From Acidobacteriota bacterium (GTDB taxonomy: Bacteria; Acidobacteriota; Terriglobia; Terriglobales; Acidobacteriaceae): DNA of 34,604 bases. The notes under the pieces are model-generated. The model searched no databases. It was not told where the DNA came from and saw only the letters and a program-made list of their open reading frames with translations. Position numbers and translations under genes: made by a program. This document shows positions 1 to 9,512 of the stretch, one piece after another (position 1 is the stretch's first letter; the number at the start of each line of letters is the position of its first letter). The stretch is taken from assembly GCA_021827845.1 (NCBI GenBank), contig JAKAUB010000252.1, positions 1 through 34,604 of the forward strand, written 5' to 3'.

Positions 1-1
1 G

Positions 2-112
2 TATGCGCTCTATGCGGGCGATGCCAGCTCGGCTCCAACGCTGCTGCCGGAAGTGTTGACGCGGTCGATTGTGCTGGACGCGCTGGCCAAATTACCGGCA
101 CCTTCGAAGTAA
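2..112 (+). CDS. C-terminal fragment of an unidentified protein (truncated by window edge)
   Basis: Open frame from base 2 reads YALYAGDASSAPTLLPEVLTRSIVLDALAKLPAPSK then TAA at 110-112; convergent with rarA. Too short to identify. Confidence 0.4.
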   Translation, partial: YALYAGDASSAPTLLPEVLTRSIVLDALAKLPAPSK

Positions 113-163
113 CGTGTTCCGGCTATCACATCCGTAACGGAAGCTGCTGATTCCCGCACAGCA

Positions 164-1507
164 TCAGCGCCGTTGGTTTCCGCGACGCACACGCGCAATC
201 TCTTCCATGCGTTCCTGCAATTGTTTTTCGCGCCCACGGCCTGACGGTTCGTAGTACCGCCGGCCCGCGAGGTTTGGCGGCAGGCATTCCATGTCCGACA
301 CGGCGCCGGGCTCATCGTGCGCGTAACGGTAGTCCTTGCCGTAATCCAGTTCCCGCATCAGGCGGGTGGGCGCATTGCGTAAATGCAGCGGAACAGGTTC
401 AGCGCGGCTGTTCTCGACGTCCGCAGCCGCCGCGCCAAACGCGTGATACAGGGAGTTGGACTTAGGCGCCAGCGCCAGATAGACGGCTGCCTGAGCCAGA
501 GCCAGATCGCCTTCGGGTGAGCCAAGAAACTCCATGGCATCGCGTGCTGAGAGCGTGAGATTCAGGGCTTCAGGTGCCGCCAATCCGATGTCTTCCACCG
601 CCATGCGCACCAGCCGCCGCGCAAGGTACATGGCGTCTTCGCCCGACCGGATCATTCGCGTCAGCCAGTAGAGGGCCGCGTCGGCATCGCTGTTGCGGAT
701 GGATTTATGCAGCGCCGAGATCAGGTTGTAATGCTCTTCGCCGCTTTTGTCATAGAGCAGAGTCTTCTGCTGCAGCGCCGCGGTCAGTGTCTCCTCGTCC
801 AGCTGCGGCTTGTTCTGCGAAACTGCCAGCCGCGCTGCGGCCTCCAGCACGTTGTATGCGCGGCGCATGTCGCCGTTGGAATATGTAGCGATCGACCGCA
901 GCTCCGTCTCCGCAGCCGTTACTCCCAAGGCTCCCAATCCGCGCTCGCTGTCTGCCAGCGCGCGCTCCAGTAGCCGCATCACCTCTTCGTCTTCCAGCGC
1001 TTCCAGCACGTACACGCGGCAGCGGGAGAGCAAGGCCGCATTCAGCGCAAAGGAAGGATTTTCCGTCGTCGCGCCAATCAGCCGGATGGAGCCCCGCTCC
1101 ACCCAGGGCAGAAAAGCGTCCTGCTGGCTGCGGTTGAACCGATGGATTTCATCGATGAAGAGGATGGTGCGCATTCCAGCCGACGCCGCGCGATCGGCCT
1201 CCGTCATCACCTGCTTGATCTCTTTAATACCGCTGACCACGGCCGAAAACTCAATGAACGTGGACTGCGTGGAGTGCGCGATGATCTTCGCGAGGGTGGT
1301 CTTGCCCACGCCCGGAGGGCCCCAGAGAATCATGGAACTGGCCTCGGCGCTCTCCAGTTGCGCTCGCAGCGCCTTTCCCGGTCCCAGCAAGTGATGCTGC
1401 CCGGCAAACTCCGCCAGCGTGACAGGGCGCATCCGCTCGGCCAGCGGCCGCTGTTCTGCAGCAGGGCGCGGACCGCGCTTCGCTGGGATCGGATCGAAAA
1501 GGCTCAT
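164..1507 (-). CDS. rarA: Replication-associated recombination protein A (AAA+ ATPase, RarA/MgsA family)
   Basis: MSLFDPIPAKRGPRPAAEQRPLAERMRPVTLAEFAGQHHLLG, Walker A GPPGVGKTTLA, Walker B ILFIDEIHRFNRSQQDAFLP, GATTENPSF. Start placed at the internal MSLFD rather than the longest ORF. Confidence 0.93.
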   Translation of the reverse strand: MSLFDPIPAKRGPRPAAEQRPLAERMRPVTLAEFAGQHHLLGPGKALRAQLESAEASSMILWGPPGVGKTTLAKIIAHSTQSTFIEFSAVVSGIKEIKQVMTEADRAASAGMRTILFIDEIHRFNRSQQDAFLPWVERGSIRLIGATTENPSFALNAALLSRCRVYVLEALEDEEVMRLLERALADSERGLGALGVTAAETELRSIATYSNGDMRRAYNVLEAAARLAVSQNKPQLDEETLTAALQQKTLLYDKSGEEHYNLISALHKSIRNSDADAALYWLTRMIRSGEDAMYLARRLVRMAVEDIGLAAPEALNLTLSARDAMEFLGSPEGDLALAQAAVYLALAPKSNSLYHAFGAAAADVENSRAEPVPLHLRNAPTRLMRELDYGKDYRYAHDEPGAVSDMECLPPNLAGRRYYEPSGRGREKQLQERMEEIARVRRGNQRR

Positions 1508-2304
1508 CACACTGCTCCCTGACGGCTGGCCGCATACAGTAGGATGGCCGCCGCCGTGGCGGCATTCAGCGATTCCACCGGACCCGGACACGGAATGTGC
1601 AGCATGCCATCGCACAACGCGGCGACCGGCCTGGACAGGCCCGACCCTTCACTGCCAATGACTAGCGCCCAGCGTTCTCCGAGCGCTGCCTGTTCGATCG
1701 ATGCCCCTTCATGGGCGGCGCAGCCGTAGATTGGGATTCCACCTTCCCGCACGCGTCCAAGGACCTGCGGGCCGGCCAGCGGCACCACCGGCAGCCGGAA
1801 GCTGGAGCCGGCCGAGGCGCGCAGAACCTTCTGGCGCCACGGCCCCACAGCCGGAGACAGCAGCAAGACCCCCGTCGCGCCGAAGGCCTCCGCCGTGCGG
1901 ATGATGGTGCCCGCATTGCCGGGGTCCTGAATGCCGTCGAGGATGATGAGTCGGGGAGCGACCGCGGCCAGCAGCGCGTCGAGTATCCACTGCGGCTGGC
2001 GGACGATGGCGGCGACCCCCTGCGGTGCCTGTGTCCCGCAAACACTGGCGAATACGCCGCCGGGTACGGCCAGCACGGCATCGGCGGAAAAGGGTGCGCC
2101 ATTTTCGAGCCAGGGATGGCCCTCGCGGAGAAACAATGTTCGGACCGGTAGCCCGCTGCGCGCGGCCTCCCGCAGCAGATTTTCGCCTTCGATCGCCAGC
2201 CAGCCATCCTCGGGCCCGCGGTCCGCCAGGCGCTGCCGCAGATCTTTCAGCCGCGGGTTCTGCCGGCTGGCGACCCGCTCGATGGTAAAGGTTGCTCCGC
2301 GCAT
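1507..2304 (-). CDS. TrmH/SpoU-family RNA methyltransferase
   Basis: SPOUT motifs: LIILDGIQDPGNAGTIIRTAEAFGATGVLLL, ALVIGSEGSGLS, IPCPGPVESLNAATAAAILLYA. Start at MRGATFTIERV; its TGA overlaps the rarA ATG (TGATG). Confidence 0.9.
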   Translation of the reverse strand: MRGATFTIERVASRQNPRLKDLRQRLADRGPEDGWLAIEGENLLREAARSGLPVRTLFLREGHPWLENGAPFSADAVLAVPGGVFASVCGTQAPQGVAAIVRQPQWILDALLAAVAPRLIILDGIQDPGNAGTIIRTAEAFGATGVLLLSPAVGPWRQKVLRASAGSSFRLPVVPLAGPQVLGRVREGGIPIYGCAAHEGASIEQAALGERWALVIGSEGSGLSRPVAALCDGMLHIPCPGPVESLNAATAAAILLYAASRQGAV

Positions 2305-2477
2305 GTTCTGGCGCGATTCTACCTCCGATGCAGGAGGGCCCGATACGTTGGGTAGGCCGCAGCCTGCTGCGTGGCGTGTCTGTTCTGCCACGGTATGATG
2401 GAGGGTACTGCGCACCGCTGAAGGTTCGCGGCGCCATTGCGAATCCACGCCGCGAACCGGCCGCTCCGGAGAGAACT

Positions 2478-3119
2478 TTGTCAGCCGAACTGTTGCGCGT
2501 GCATCCGGACGAGCCGGAGCCCGAAAAGGTTGAATACGTGGTGCAGTGCCTGCAGCAAGGCAACGTAGTCGGCATGCCGACCGATACGTTTTACGGGCTT
2601 GCGGTCGATCCCGTAAACCTTCGCGCCGTCGATCAGATCTACGTGCTGAAGTCGCGTATGCGGCACAAGCCCCTGTCGCTGCTGCTTGCGGAGGTGGCGC
2701 AAGCCTACGAGATTGCCCGGAACTTGGATGGAAAGTTCGATCGCCTGGCCGAACGCTTCTGGCCCGGTCCGCTGACGATAATTGTCCGCGCTGGCACGCG
2801 GCTGCCGCTGCGCGTTACGGCGAACACCGGAAACGTCGCGCTCCGTGTGCCGGATGCGGCGATTCCGCGTGCCGTGGTCCGCAAGCTGGGTCTGCCAGTG
2901 ACGGCAACCAGCGCCAACATTATGGGCGCGCCGGAATGCACCTACGCCGTGGGCGTGCGCGATCAGCTGGGCGACCGGATTCCGCTGATCGTAGACGGTG
3001 GTCCCACCGCGCGCAGCGCGCCGACGACCATCGTGGATCTTTCGGGCGCTCCGGGAAACTGGCAGGTTCTGCGCGAAGGTGCCATCGCCACGCATGAGAT
3101 CGCACTGGCGCTGCAATAG
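2478..3119 (+). CDS. Threonylcarbamoyl-AMP synthase (Sua5/YciO/YrdC family)
   Basis: GNVVGMPTDTFYGLAVDP, KSRMRHKPLSLLLAE, FWPGPLTIIV, VALRVPD, LPVTATSANIMGAPECT. Likely TTG start at 2478 preceded by GGAGAG; longest ORF begins 2292. Confidence 0.9.
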   Translation: MSAELLRVHPDEPEPEKVEYVVQCLQQGNVVGMPTDTFYGLAVDPVNLRAVDQIYVLKSRMRHKPLSLLLAEVAQAYEIARNLDGKFDRLAERFWPGPLTIIVRAGTRLPLRVTANTGNVALRVPDAAIPRAVVRKLGLPVTATSANIMGAPECTYAVGVRDQLGDRIPLIVDGGPTARSAPTTIVDLSGAPGNWQVLREGAIATHEIALALQ

Positions 3120-3182
3120 GCAGCCTCCCCTCGCATGCCATCGGGATTCGCGGGCGGTCCACGGCTGCTGGAAGGGAACGGC

Positions 3183-3776
3183 ATGGTTCGCTGGAAACTC
3201 GCCATCGTTCTGCTTCTGCTGATCGCCGCAGCCGCTGCGACCGTCTGGTTCTGGACGCTCTTCTGGAAGATCAATCGCGCTTCGGTTGGCCAGCCCCTGC
3301 AGCCGGCTGACGCCATCGCCGTCTTCGGCGCAGCAGAGTATCGCGGACGTCCATCCCCGGTGTTGAATGCTCGCCTGGAGCGGGCGCTCGATCTTTATCA
3401 TCGCGGCTACGCTCCTATCATCATCACGCTGGGGGGCGGAGGGGATCCGCAATACAGCGAGGGCGGCGTAGGGCGCAACTTTCTGCTGGCTCACGGCGTG
3501 CCGGACGATCGCATCATCGCTGAGACGCAGAGCAGCGACACCGAGGAGTCGATTCAGCGGCTCGCAGGCATCGCGCGCGAGAACCATCTGCAGACAATTC
3601 TCGCCGTGAGCGATGGAACCCATCTCTTCCGGATTGCGGCCCTGGCGCGCGCCGCCGGGTTGAACGTCCGCGTGACGCCGCGCGAGACTGGCCATTCAAT
3701 CCCCGGCGGCGACATTCTTCTGCGCTACGCGCACGAGATGGCGAGCTACACCCTCTGGCGCATGCATCTGCACTAG
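3183..3776 (+). CDS. YdcF/SanA-like DUF218 membrane-anchored protein
   Basis: N-terminal TM (KLAIVLLLLIAAAAATVWFW), DAIAVFGAAEYRGRPSPVLNARLERALDLY, IIITLGGGG, AQSSDTEESI-type DUF218 motifs. SD-like GGAAGGG before ATG 3183. Confidence 0.8.
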   Translation: MVRWKLAIVLLLLIAAAAATVWFWTLFWKINRASVGQPLQPADAIAVFGAAEYRGRPSPVLNARLERALDLYHRGYAPIIITLGGGGDPQYSEGGVGRNFLLAHGVPDDRIIAETQSSDTEESIQRLAGIARENHLQTILAVSDGTHLFRIAALARAAGLNVRVTPRETGHSIPGGDILLRYAHEMASYTLWRMHLH

Positions 3777-3834
3777 CTCACCGGAGGCGTGCCTCTAGCA
3801 TTCAAACCCTGACACCCCGTGCCGAGGCTCATGT

Positions 3835-4377
3835 ATGATGGCGGCCATGAAACGTCTCGCCCTATTCGCAATGCTGTTCGCCGCTCTCTTTGTCCCCTGT
3901 CTTGCTGCGCCGGCCCAGGCCGCGCCCGCCAACAGTGGAACCGCCAAGATTCTTCTGCCCGATGCCACCGCCAAACTAATGCCGCCCAGTGTCTTTTTCA
4001 GCGGCCAGGTCGCGCCGGTGCAAATGCGCAACACCTACGGGCTGCAGTTTGGGGACAACATGGTGGTGTTGGCCGGACTGGTGGACAGCAGCGGCTACTC
4101 CAGCGGAATGCAGGTGAAGTATCAGGGCTATCTGTTGAGTGAGGTTCCGCTGACAATCGAAGGCCAGACGCTGCCCGCGGGTGCGTACGGCTTCGGCTTC
4201 GTCGCGCCGCATTCGTTTCTTGTCATGGATCTCGGTGGCCATGATGTACTGCGCGTGGATTTTCACATGGATCCGAACCTGGCTCGGCCGCGGCCGCTGA
4301 TGATCGCCCCAAGCGGACAGCCGCGCAGCTATCGCCTGGTCGCCAACCGCCGTTATGTGACGATTCGGCGCAAGTAG
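3835..4377 (+). CDS. Secreted hypothetical protein
   Basis: Signal peptide MKRLALFAMLFAALFVPCLAAPAQA; stop TAG at 4375-4377 lies inside the 19-bp repeat. Confidence 0.75.
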   Translation: MMAAMKRLALFAMLFAALFVPCLAAPAQAAPANSGTAKILLPDATAKLMPPSVFFSGQVAPVQMRNTYGLQFGDNMVVLAGLVDSSGYSSGMQVKYQGYLLSEVPLTIEGQTLPAGAYGFGFVAPHSFLVMDLGGHDVLRVDFHMDPNLARPRPLMIAPSGQPRSYRLVANRRYVTIRRK

Positions 4378-4392
4378 CCGCCGCTACTTCGG
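4374..4392. repeat. 19-bp direct repeat, left copy (GTAGCCGCCGCTACTTCGG)
   Basis: Exact match to 5088-5106; together with flanking AA it forms the hairpin AAGTAGC-CGCC-GCTACTT. Confidence 0.9.
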
Positions 4393-4476
4393 GCAATTAC
4401 ATACTTGACACAATTCTCGCGCGCTTTCGGACCTTCGTGGTATTAGCGTTTCACAGTATTCCACCTCGAATCAACT

Positions 4477-5073
4477 ATGGCAAAACCACGAAGTAAAAGA
4501 AAGCGGCAAACGCAACAAGGAAAACAAAACTTCTCCCGGCCGCAGCAATCCAAAGCGCAAAATCTTGCAAATAATCCCTCCACAACTCGGAAAATGCTAT
4601 GGAAAAAACTGGTTAAAGGGGCGTTGTCCCTGTTTGGACTCATCGGCGTAGCGGTGGGTTTATTGGTTCTATACCCGTGGCTTGCGATAAATGAAGACTA
4701 CGCATCCGACTTCTCCAATCCATACAATGCGTCATTTTCCGTGACAAACGAAGGCTATGTACCACTGCTAGACCTGTCCGCAACATGCACGGCTGGATTT
4801 GAGATGCTAAACCCAGGATCGCCACGCGGACTGCCGCTTAAGACCACCACTACGTATGAGCATTTTGCTCCACAATTAAAGTATAAGCACCGCGCATCCA
4901 TTCCGTGCGACCACAATGTACTTGCGAATGGCCATCTAATTAAGCCCGGAGCGACTCTCACAATCCAAATAAGTTATCGTCTTCCAGTACTTAAAATCCG
5001 CCGCCATCAGGAGTTCCACTTCTGGACTCAATTGTGGTGGGACAACACCTATCACTGGAAATATGACAACTGA
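4477..5073 (+). CDS. Orphan single-pass membrane protein, lower-GC
   Basis: 198 aa: basic N-terminus (MAKPRSKRKRQTQQGKQ), one TM (LSLFGLIGVAVGLLVLYPWLAI), soluble C-terminal domain. AT-richer than its neighbours; TTGACA at 4405-4410 upstream but no clear -10. Confidence 0.7.
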   Translation: MAKPRSKRKRQTQQGKQNFSRPQQSKAQNLANNPSTTRKMLWKKLVKGALSLFGLIGVAVGLLVLYPWLAINEDYASDFSNPYNASFSVTNEGYVPLLDLSATCTAGFEMLNPGSPRGLPLKTTTTYEHFAPQLKYKHRASIPCDHNVLANGHLIKPGATLTIQISYRLPVLKIRRHQEFHFWTQLWWDNTYHWKYDN

Positions 5074-5087
5074 TGTGCGTCAAATAT

Positions 5088-5106
5088 GTAGCCGCCGCTA
5101 CTTCGG
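5088..5106. repeat. 19-bp direct repeat, right copy (GTAGCCGCCGCTACTTCGG)
   Basis: Exact match to 4374-4392; contains the stop codon of the convergent CRTAC1-like gene (cta at 5098-5100). Confidence 0.9.
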
Positions 5107-6873
5107 CGCACCGGACCCCTCGACCACGGTAAGAAAACGGTCGGCGCTGGACTGCGCCGCAGGATAGCGGAACGTCTCGCTCAATCCGCTGGGCCAGCGC
5201 ACGGCGACGCTGTCAATGTGGTTGCAGTTTCCCAGCCCGAAATGCAGCCGCATGTCATTGTTCGATAGATAGCTGGAACCGCTGCGCACTTCCTGCATCC
5301 ACCGCCGGCCGCAGGCAGCAACGGTGACCTGCGCGCCAATGCCATCCCGGTTGGACTTTGTACCGCGCGTGATGACGCCGAGCCAGTGATTTTTGTTCGC
5401 GGCCTGATTCACTAGCAGCATGGGGTGGCTGCTCATGTTGTTCACGACGGCGGAGACGCGCCCATCGTTCCAGAAGTCTGCAACCGCCAGCCCGCGGCTG
5501 GATGCGGGCGTGGTACAGCCGGGGCCACACTGCTTGCTGAAATCTTTGAAGGTGCCGTTGCCCGCATTCCAGTAGAACAAGCGCGGCTCTTCGTAGGTCG
5601 ATCCGAGATGCGCCGTATCCACTTCCGGGTAGACGTGACCATTCACGATCAGAATGTCCGGCCGTCCGTCATTGTCAAAGTCAGCGAACATTGTGCCCCA
5701 GCCCAGATACTGCGTATTGAAGCCGAGACCTGCGGCGTCGATCGATGGCGTGAAGGTGCCATCGCCATTGTTCTTGTAAAGGGAACTCGTATCGTCGGAG
5801 AAGTTTGTCTTGAAGATGTCTTCCAGACCATCGCCGGTGTAGTCGCCAATGGTTGAGCCCATCCCTGCCTGTTCGCGGCCGTCCTCGTTGTACGCCACGC
5901 CGGCGTCTGCGGCCACATCTGTAAAGGTCCCGTCCTTGTTATTGCGATAGAGAATGCTGGGGGTGCTGTCGCACGCAATGTAGATGTCCGGCCAGCCGTC
6001 ATTGTTGTAGTCCAGCGTGGATATGCTGAAGCAATAGTGGCCATCCGTTTTGAGAATGCCGGAGCTCTGGCTCACGTCCGCAAATTTTCCATTCCCCAGG
6101 TTGTGATACAGAATGTTCGGCGAATGCGGCAGCCCGCGTGGCCCGCACATAACCGGCGTGCCTTTCCAGATACACATCACACCCTCGCCCGGCTTCGGAA
6201 TGGTGGCCAGGTCAAACTTCACATAATTCGCAACGATCAGGTCCAGCTTGCCGTCGCGGTCATAGTCGACGAAGGCGCAGCCTGTGCCCCAATCCTTCCC
6301 ATTGCCCGCCACGCCGCTTTGCTGGGAAACATCCTTAAATGTGCCGTTGCGCTCGTTGTGATACAGGCGGTTCTTGCCGTAATAGGTCACGTACAAATCG
6401 TCGTATCCATCGTTGTCGTAATCGCCTACGCACACGCCCTGGCCCCAGCCAGAGCCTGTGAGCCCCGCCTGCTTCGTCACATCGGTAAACGTGCCGTCGT
6501 GATTGTTGTGGTAGAGATGCGACGTGGGAGCGCCCGGTGTATCGGTGTCTTCGCCCAGCTTCTGACCGTTCACGACAAAGATGTCGGGCCAGCCATCGCG
6601 ATCGTAATCGAATACCGCAACCCCGCTGCCGGTCGTCTCAATAATGTATTTTTTTGAGTCGACGCCGCCGTTCACGTTCAGCATCTTCAGGCCGGCTTCC
6701 GGCGCTACATCCACAAACCATGCTGGCCCGGGATGCGCATCGTTTGGCGGATAGGGCTGACGGGTACGATGACTGGAAGGCGCAGCGGTGGCTGTACGCT
6801 GTGCGATGGCGCACGCCATGCTGCAGAAGACCAGCAGAAGCAGCGTACCGCAAAGTTTCCCGCCCTCCCGCAT
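5098..6873 (-). CDS. CRTAC1-family secreted protein with FG-GAP/VCBS repeats and ASPIC/UnbV C-terminal domain
   Basis: Repeated VFDYDRDGWPDIFVVNG / VGDYDNDGYDDLYVTYYG / DFDNDGRPDILIVNG motifs; C-terminal NHWLGVITRGTKSNRDGIGAQVTV...LHFGLGNCNHIDSVAVRWPSG. Confidence 0.92.
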   Translation of the reverse strand: MREGGKLCGTLLLLVFCSMACAIAQRTATAAPSSHRTRQPYPPNDAHPGPAWFVDVAPEAGLKMLNVNGGVDSKKYIIETTGSGVAVFDYDRDGWPDIFVVNGQKLGEDTDTPGAPTSHLYHNNHDGTFTDVTKQAGLTGSGWGQGVCVGDYDNDGYDDLYVTYYGKNRLYHNERNGTFKDVSQQSGVAGNGKDWGTGCAFVDYDRDGKLDLIVANYVKFDLATIPKPGEGVMCIWKGTPVMCGPRGLPHSPNILYHNLGNGKFADVSQSSGILKTDGHYCFSISTLDYNNDGWPDIYIACDSTPSILYRNNKDGTFTDVAADAGVAYNEDGREQAGMGSTIGDYTGDGLEDIFKTNFSDDTSSLYKNNGDGTFTPSIDAAGLGFNTQYLGWGTMFADFDNDGRPDILIVNGHVYPEVDTAHLGSTYEEPRLFYWNAGNGTFKDFSKQCGPGCTTPASSRGLAVADFWNDGRVSAVVNNMSSHPMLLVNQAANKNHWLGVITRGTKSNRDGIGAQVTVAACGRRWMQEVRSGSSYLSNNDMRLHFGLGNCNHIDSVAVRWPSGLSETFRYPAAQSSADRFLTVVEGSGAPK

Positions 6874-6926
6874 GCGGCCATGCTATCACGCAAAATTTCC
6901 CGCCATGGCTCGCGGTATGCTGAGTC

Positions 6927-7982
6927 GTGATGCGCCGTTTCTTCCTTTTCGCTTTCATTCTCTGCGGTGCTGCCGGCGGATGGGCACAGTCAAAGACACC
7001 GTCTGCGCCGCAGCCCACGGACAGCGCTGCGCAACCATCGGGAACCGTCGCCGAGGAGCAGCAGAAACTCGCTCGCGGCGATACGCAGGCGGCGATTGCC
7101 ATCCTGCAGCCCTTGGCTGCGGCCAATCCTCCGGCGAAAGGCGCAGCCCGTACGCTGGGCCTTGCGTATTACCGCAGTGGCAAGCTGCTGGATGCGCTGC
7201 AGGCGTTTACCGACGCAGAGAAGCAGGATCCCAGTGACATGGAGTCTGTGCAGATGCACGGACTGACGCTGTATCGCCTGGGGCGGCCGGCGGATGCCAT
7301 CCCGTATCTTGAGCGCGTGCGGCATTGGATGCCGAATGCGGATGCGGACGCGAATCACGTTCTCGGTCTGTGCTATCTGAACGCCCGGCAGTACGACGCC
7401 GCCCGCAAAACATTTGCTCTGCAGTATGGCGTGGGCCCGGACACCGGCGCGGCCTACCTGCTGCTGGCACAGATGCTGATGCAGGCCAATCTGCCGGAAC
7501 TGGCGAAACTCGATGCCCAGCATGCGCTCACGCTGGCGCCGAATCTGCCATTGGCGAACTTCGTCATTGGAGAGGTGGACCTCTTCAAGTCCGATCCCAA
7601 CGGCGCGCTGGCGGCCTTCAACGCGGAACGCATGATCAACCCCGCCTATCCGGACACTTACGATCGCCTCGGGGATGTGTATCTCCGCCTGGGGCAGTAT
7701 CAGCAGGCGCAGGAATCGCTGACTCGCGCGCTTTCTCTCACCACGGCCAGCACCGGGCCGTTCATCCTGATGGGTAAGGTGCTGCTACGGCGGAAGGACC
7801 CAAAAACGGCCGCCATGTATCTGCAGCACGCCGAGAAGATGGATCCCGGCAATTACATGACCCACACGCTGCTCAGCCAGGCCTACCGCGCCATGGGGGA
7901 TACTGCTCGCGCGGATCAGGAGATGGATGCAGCTTCAAAGATCCACGCGGCCAGCCAGTTGCAATTGCAGCCGGTACGTTAG
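6927..7982 (+). CDS. Secreted TPR-repeat protein
   Basis: Signal peptide followed by TPR-like repeats (LGLAYYRSGKLLDALQAFTDAEKQDP, YDRLGDVYLRLGQYQQAQESLTRAL). Confidence 0.85.
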   Translation: MMRRFFLFAFILCGAAGGWAQSKTPSAPQPTDSAAQPSGTVAEEQQKLARGDTQAAIAILQPLAAANPPAKGAARTLGLAYYRSGKLLDALQAFTDAEKQDPSDMESVQMHGLTLYRLGRPADAIPYLERVRHWMPNADADANHVLGLCYLNARQYDAARKTFALQYGVGPDTGAAYLLLAQMLMQANLPELAKLDAQHALTLAPNLPLANFVIGEVDLFKSDPNGALAAFNAERMINPAYPDTYDRLGDVYLRLGQYQQAQESLTRALSLTTASTGPFILMGKVLLRRKDPKTAAMYLQHAEKMDPGNYMTHTLLSQAYRAMGDTARADQEMDAASKIHAASQLQLQPVR

Positions 7983-7999
7983 GTGGGCGCAGAGATCCC

Positions 8000-9262
8000 C
8001 TAGTGCGTATGGAGGGCAACCAGATGCGTTTGCAGCGGGACGCCGCCGGCGATGGTGGTCTCCAGGACTGCTTCAAATGGGCGGACAGTGTGATGCGGGA
8101 ACTTCGCAGCCTGGAATAACTGCTGCACCGATTGCGGCTGACTGACGAACTCCACCGCAGCCTGCGTCCCGAACGTCGTCAGTCCGCTGCAGGTCAAAAT
8201 CCATTTCCCAGGCTCAACGCCGGGCAGCAGCGCAACGATTGCGTAATCCCGCGTCAGCGGATGCTCCGGCCGCGAGAATGCGTCGGGTTCTCCGGGATGC
8301 GGGTTGCGGTTGACGATCACCGATTGATCCTTGATCGTTGCCAGCGCGAAGTCAGAGGTATCCGGCAGCACGCGCAGGGAAGGGTTCTCGGCGCGCGAGC
8401 CGATGAACACCAGATTCTTCATCCGCGCTTCGTCCCAGGTGACTAGCAGACTGCGCTTCAAGATGAATTGAGCATGATGTGCGTCAAAGAGCTGCGTCAG
8501 GTCATAGACCGCCGCGGCCTCGCCAATGCCCGTGTAGGTGTCCACCCGGTCTGGTGTGGTTTGCTCGCCGGCCGCTGCGTAGCGCAAACCCTGCTTCGAA
8601 TTTCCGACAAACACAGCATTGCTGTAGATGATGAGGGGTGTATCACCGGTGAAAAACGGTGCCCACAGGGCTTCCAGGGCTTGATTTGCTTTGGGAACTG
8701 GAGCGGCCGCCGTGGCGCCGCGTGTTAAGCTCCTGCGTCCCAGGAAGAAGGCTGCGACGATGAGCGTCGCCAGCACGATCGCTCCAAGCCCCAGCAAACG
8801 CCAATCCGTCCGAGGTGGCGGGGGCGCCGCAATTGCCCGGATGGGTGCAGCGGCGGCAACACCGGTGGACTCGTTGCCGATTTCTGTCGCGGCTCCATGC
8901 GCGGGCCGGAAGATCGGCAGGTAATGTCCCTTGGGGATTTCGACAATCAGCTCTTCCGCGCTGCCCTCTTGCGCAAAATACTCCGACAGCTTCTGGCGCA
9001 GAAGCCGGGCATTCGTTCGCACGATGCTGTCTTCACTGCAGTTGTATCCCGGTGCGCGTCCAAAAACGTTGATGCCGACCTGCTGCTCCGTCGCATCCTC
9101 CGGAGCGTTCCGGATCGCACATTCCGTCACGTAGAGAAGAAAATCCCGGAGCCGGGCGGTCGAGCGAAAGCCGGAGCTGTGGACGATGCGCTGGACGAGC
9201 TGCCATCGCGAATCCTCCGATGCAAACGCCGGCTTTTCTGAAATTGCGGAAGGGCTCAACAT
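8000..9262 (-). CDS. Membrane protein with N-terminal cyclase-associated/regulator-like domain, one TM and a periplasmic domain
   Basis: N-terminus EQQVGINVFGRAPGYNCSEDSIVRTNARLLRQKLSEYF...EIPKGHYLPIF resembles the N-terminal domain common in adenylate-cyclase-like regulators; TM LLGLGAIVLATLIVAAFFLG. Confidence 0.75.
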   Translation of the reverse strand: MLSPSAISEKPAFASEDSRWQLVQRIVHSSGFRSTARLRDFLLYVTECAIRNAPEDATEQQVGINVFGRAPGYNCSEDSIVRTNARLLRQKLSEYFAQEGSAEELIVEIPKGHYLPIFRPAHGAATEIGNESTGVAAAAPIRAIAAPPPPRTDWRLLGLGAIVLATLIVAAFFLGRRSLTRGATAAAPVPKANQALEALWAPFFTGDTPLIIYSNAVFVGNSKQGLRYAAAGEQTTPDRVDTYTGIGEAAAVYDLTQLFDAHHAQFILKRSLLVTWDEARMKNLVFIGSRAENPSLRVLPDTSDFALATIKDQSVIVNRNPHPGEPDAFSRPEHPLTRDYAIVALLPGVEPGKWILTCSGLTTFGTQAAVEFVSQPQSVQQLFQAAKFPHHTVRPFEAVLETTIAGGVPLQTHLVALHTH

Positions 9263-9512
9263 TGGAAACCTGCGCCTTCAGGCCGTTATACACGTGTTAC
9301 GTGACCGTGAACAACATTCCGCCCGGCCTCTTCCGCTTATAGAACTGCATCCGAAGGCATAACAACGGGCCTCGGCCGCGCCATGCGCGCTTTTCGGCCA
9401 TCTGCCCGTGATGACGAAAAACAAAAGAGCAGAAGGACGCCCACTCGCCACCTTCTGCAGGCGCATTGAACGCCCGGCGGTTGTTTCGAGCGGCAGCTGA
9501 TTTGGAGGCAAT

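Noticed and set aside
10-315. 101-codon minus-strand ORF at the window start
   Set aside because: Overlaps the rarA 3' end in another frame and the more plausible + strand C-terminal fragment ending at 112; no domain.
2481-3695. 404-codon minus-strand ORF spanning the Sua5-like and DUF218 genes
   Set aside because: Runs antisense through two confidently assigned genes; no domain signature.
5071-8488. 14-bp match TGATGTGCGTCAAA at 5071-5084 and 8475-8488
   Set aside because: About one or two exact 14-mer repeats are expected by chance in a window this size; the copies have no positional logic.
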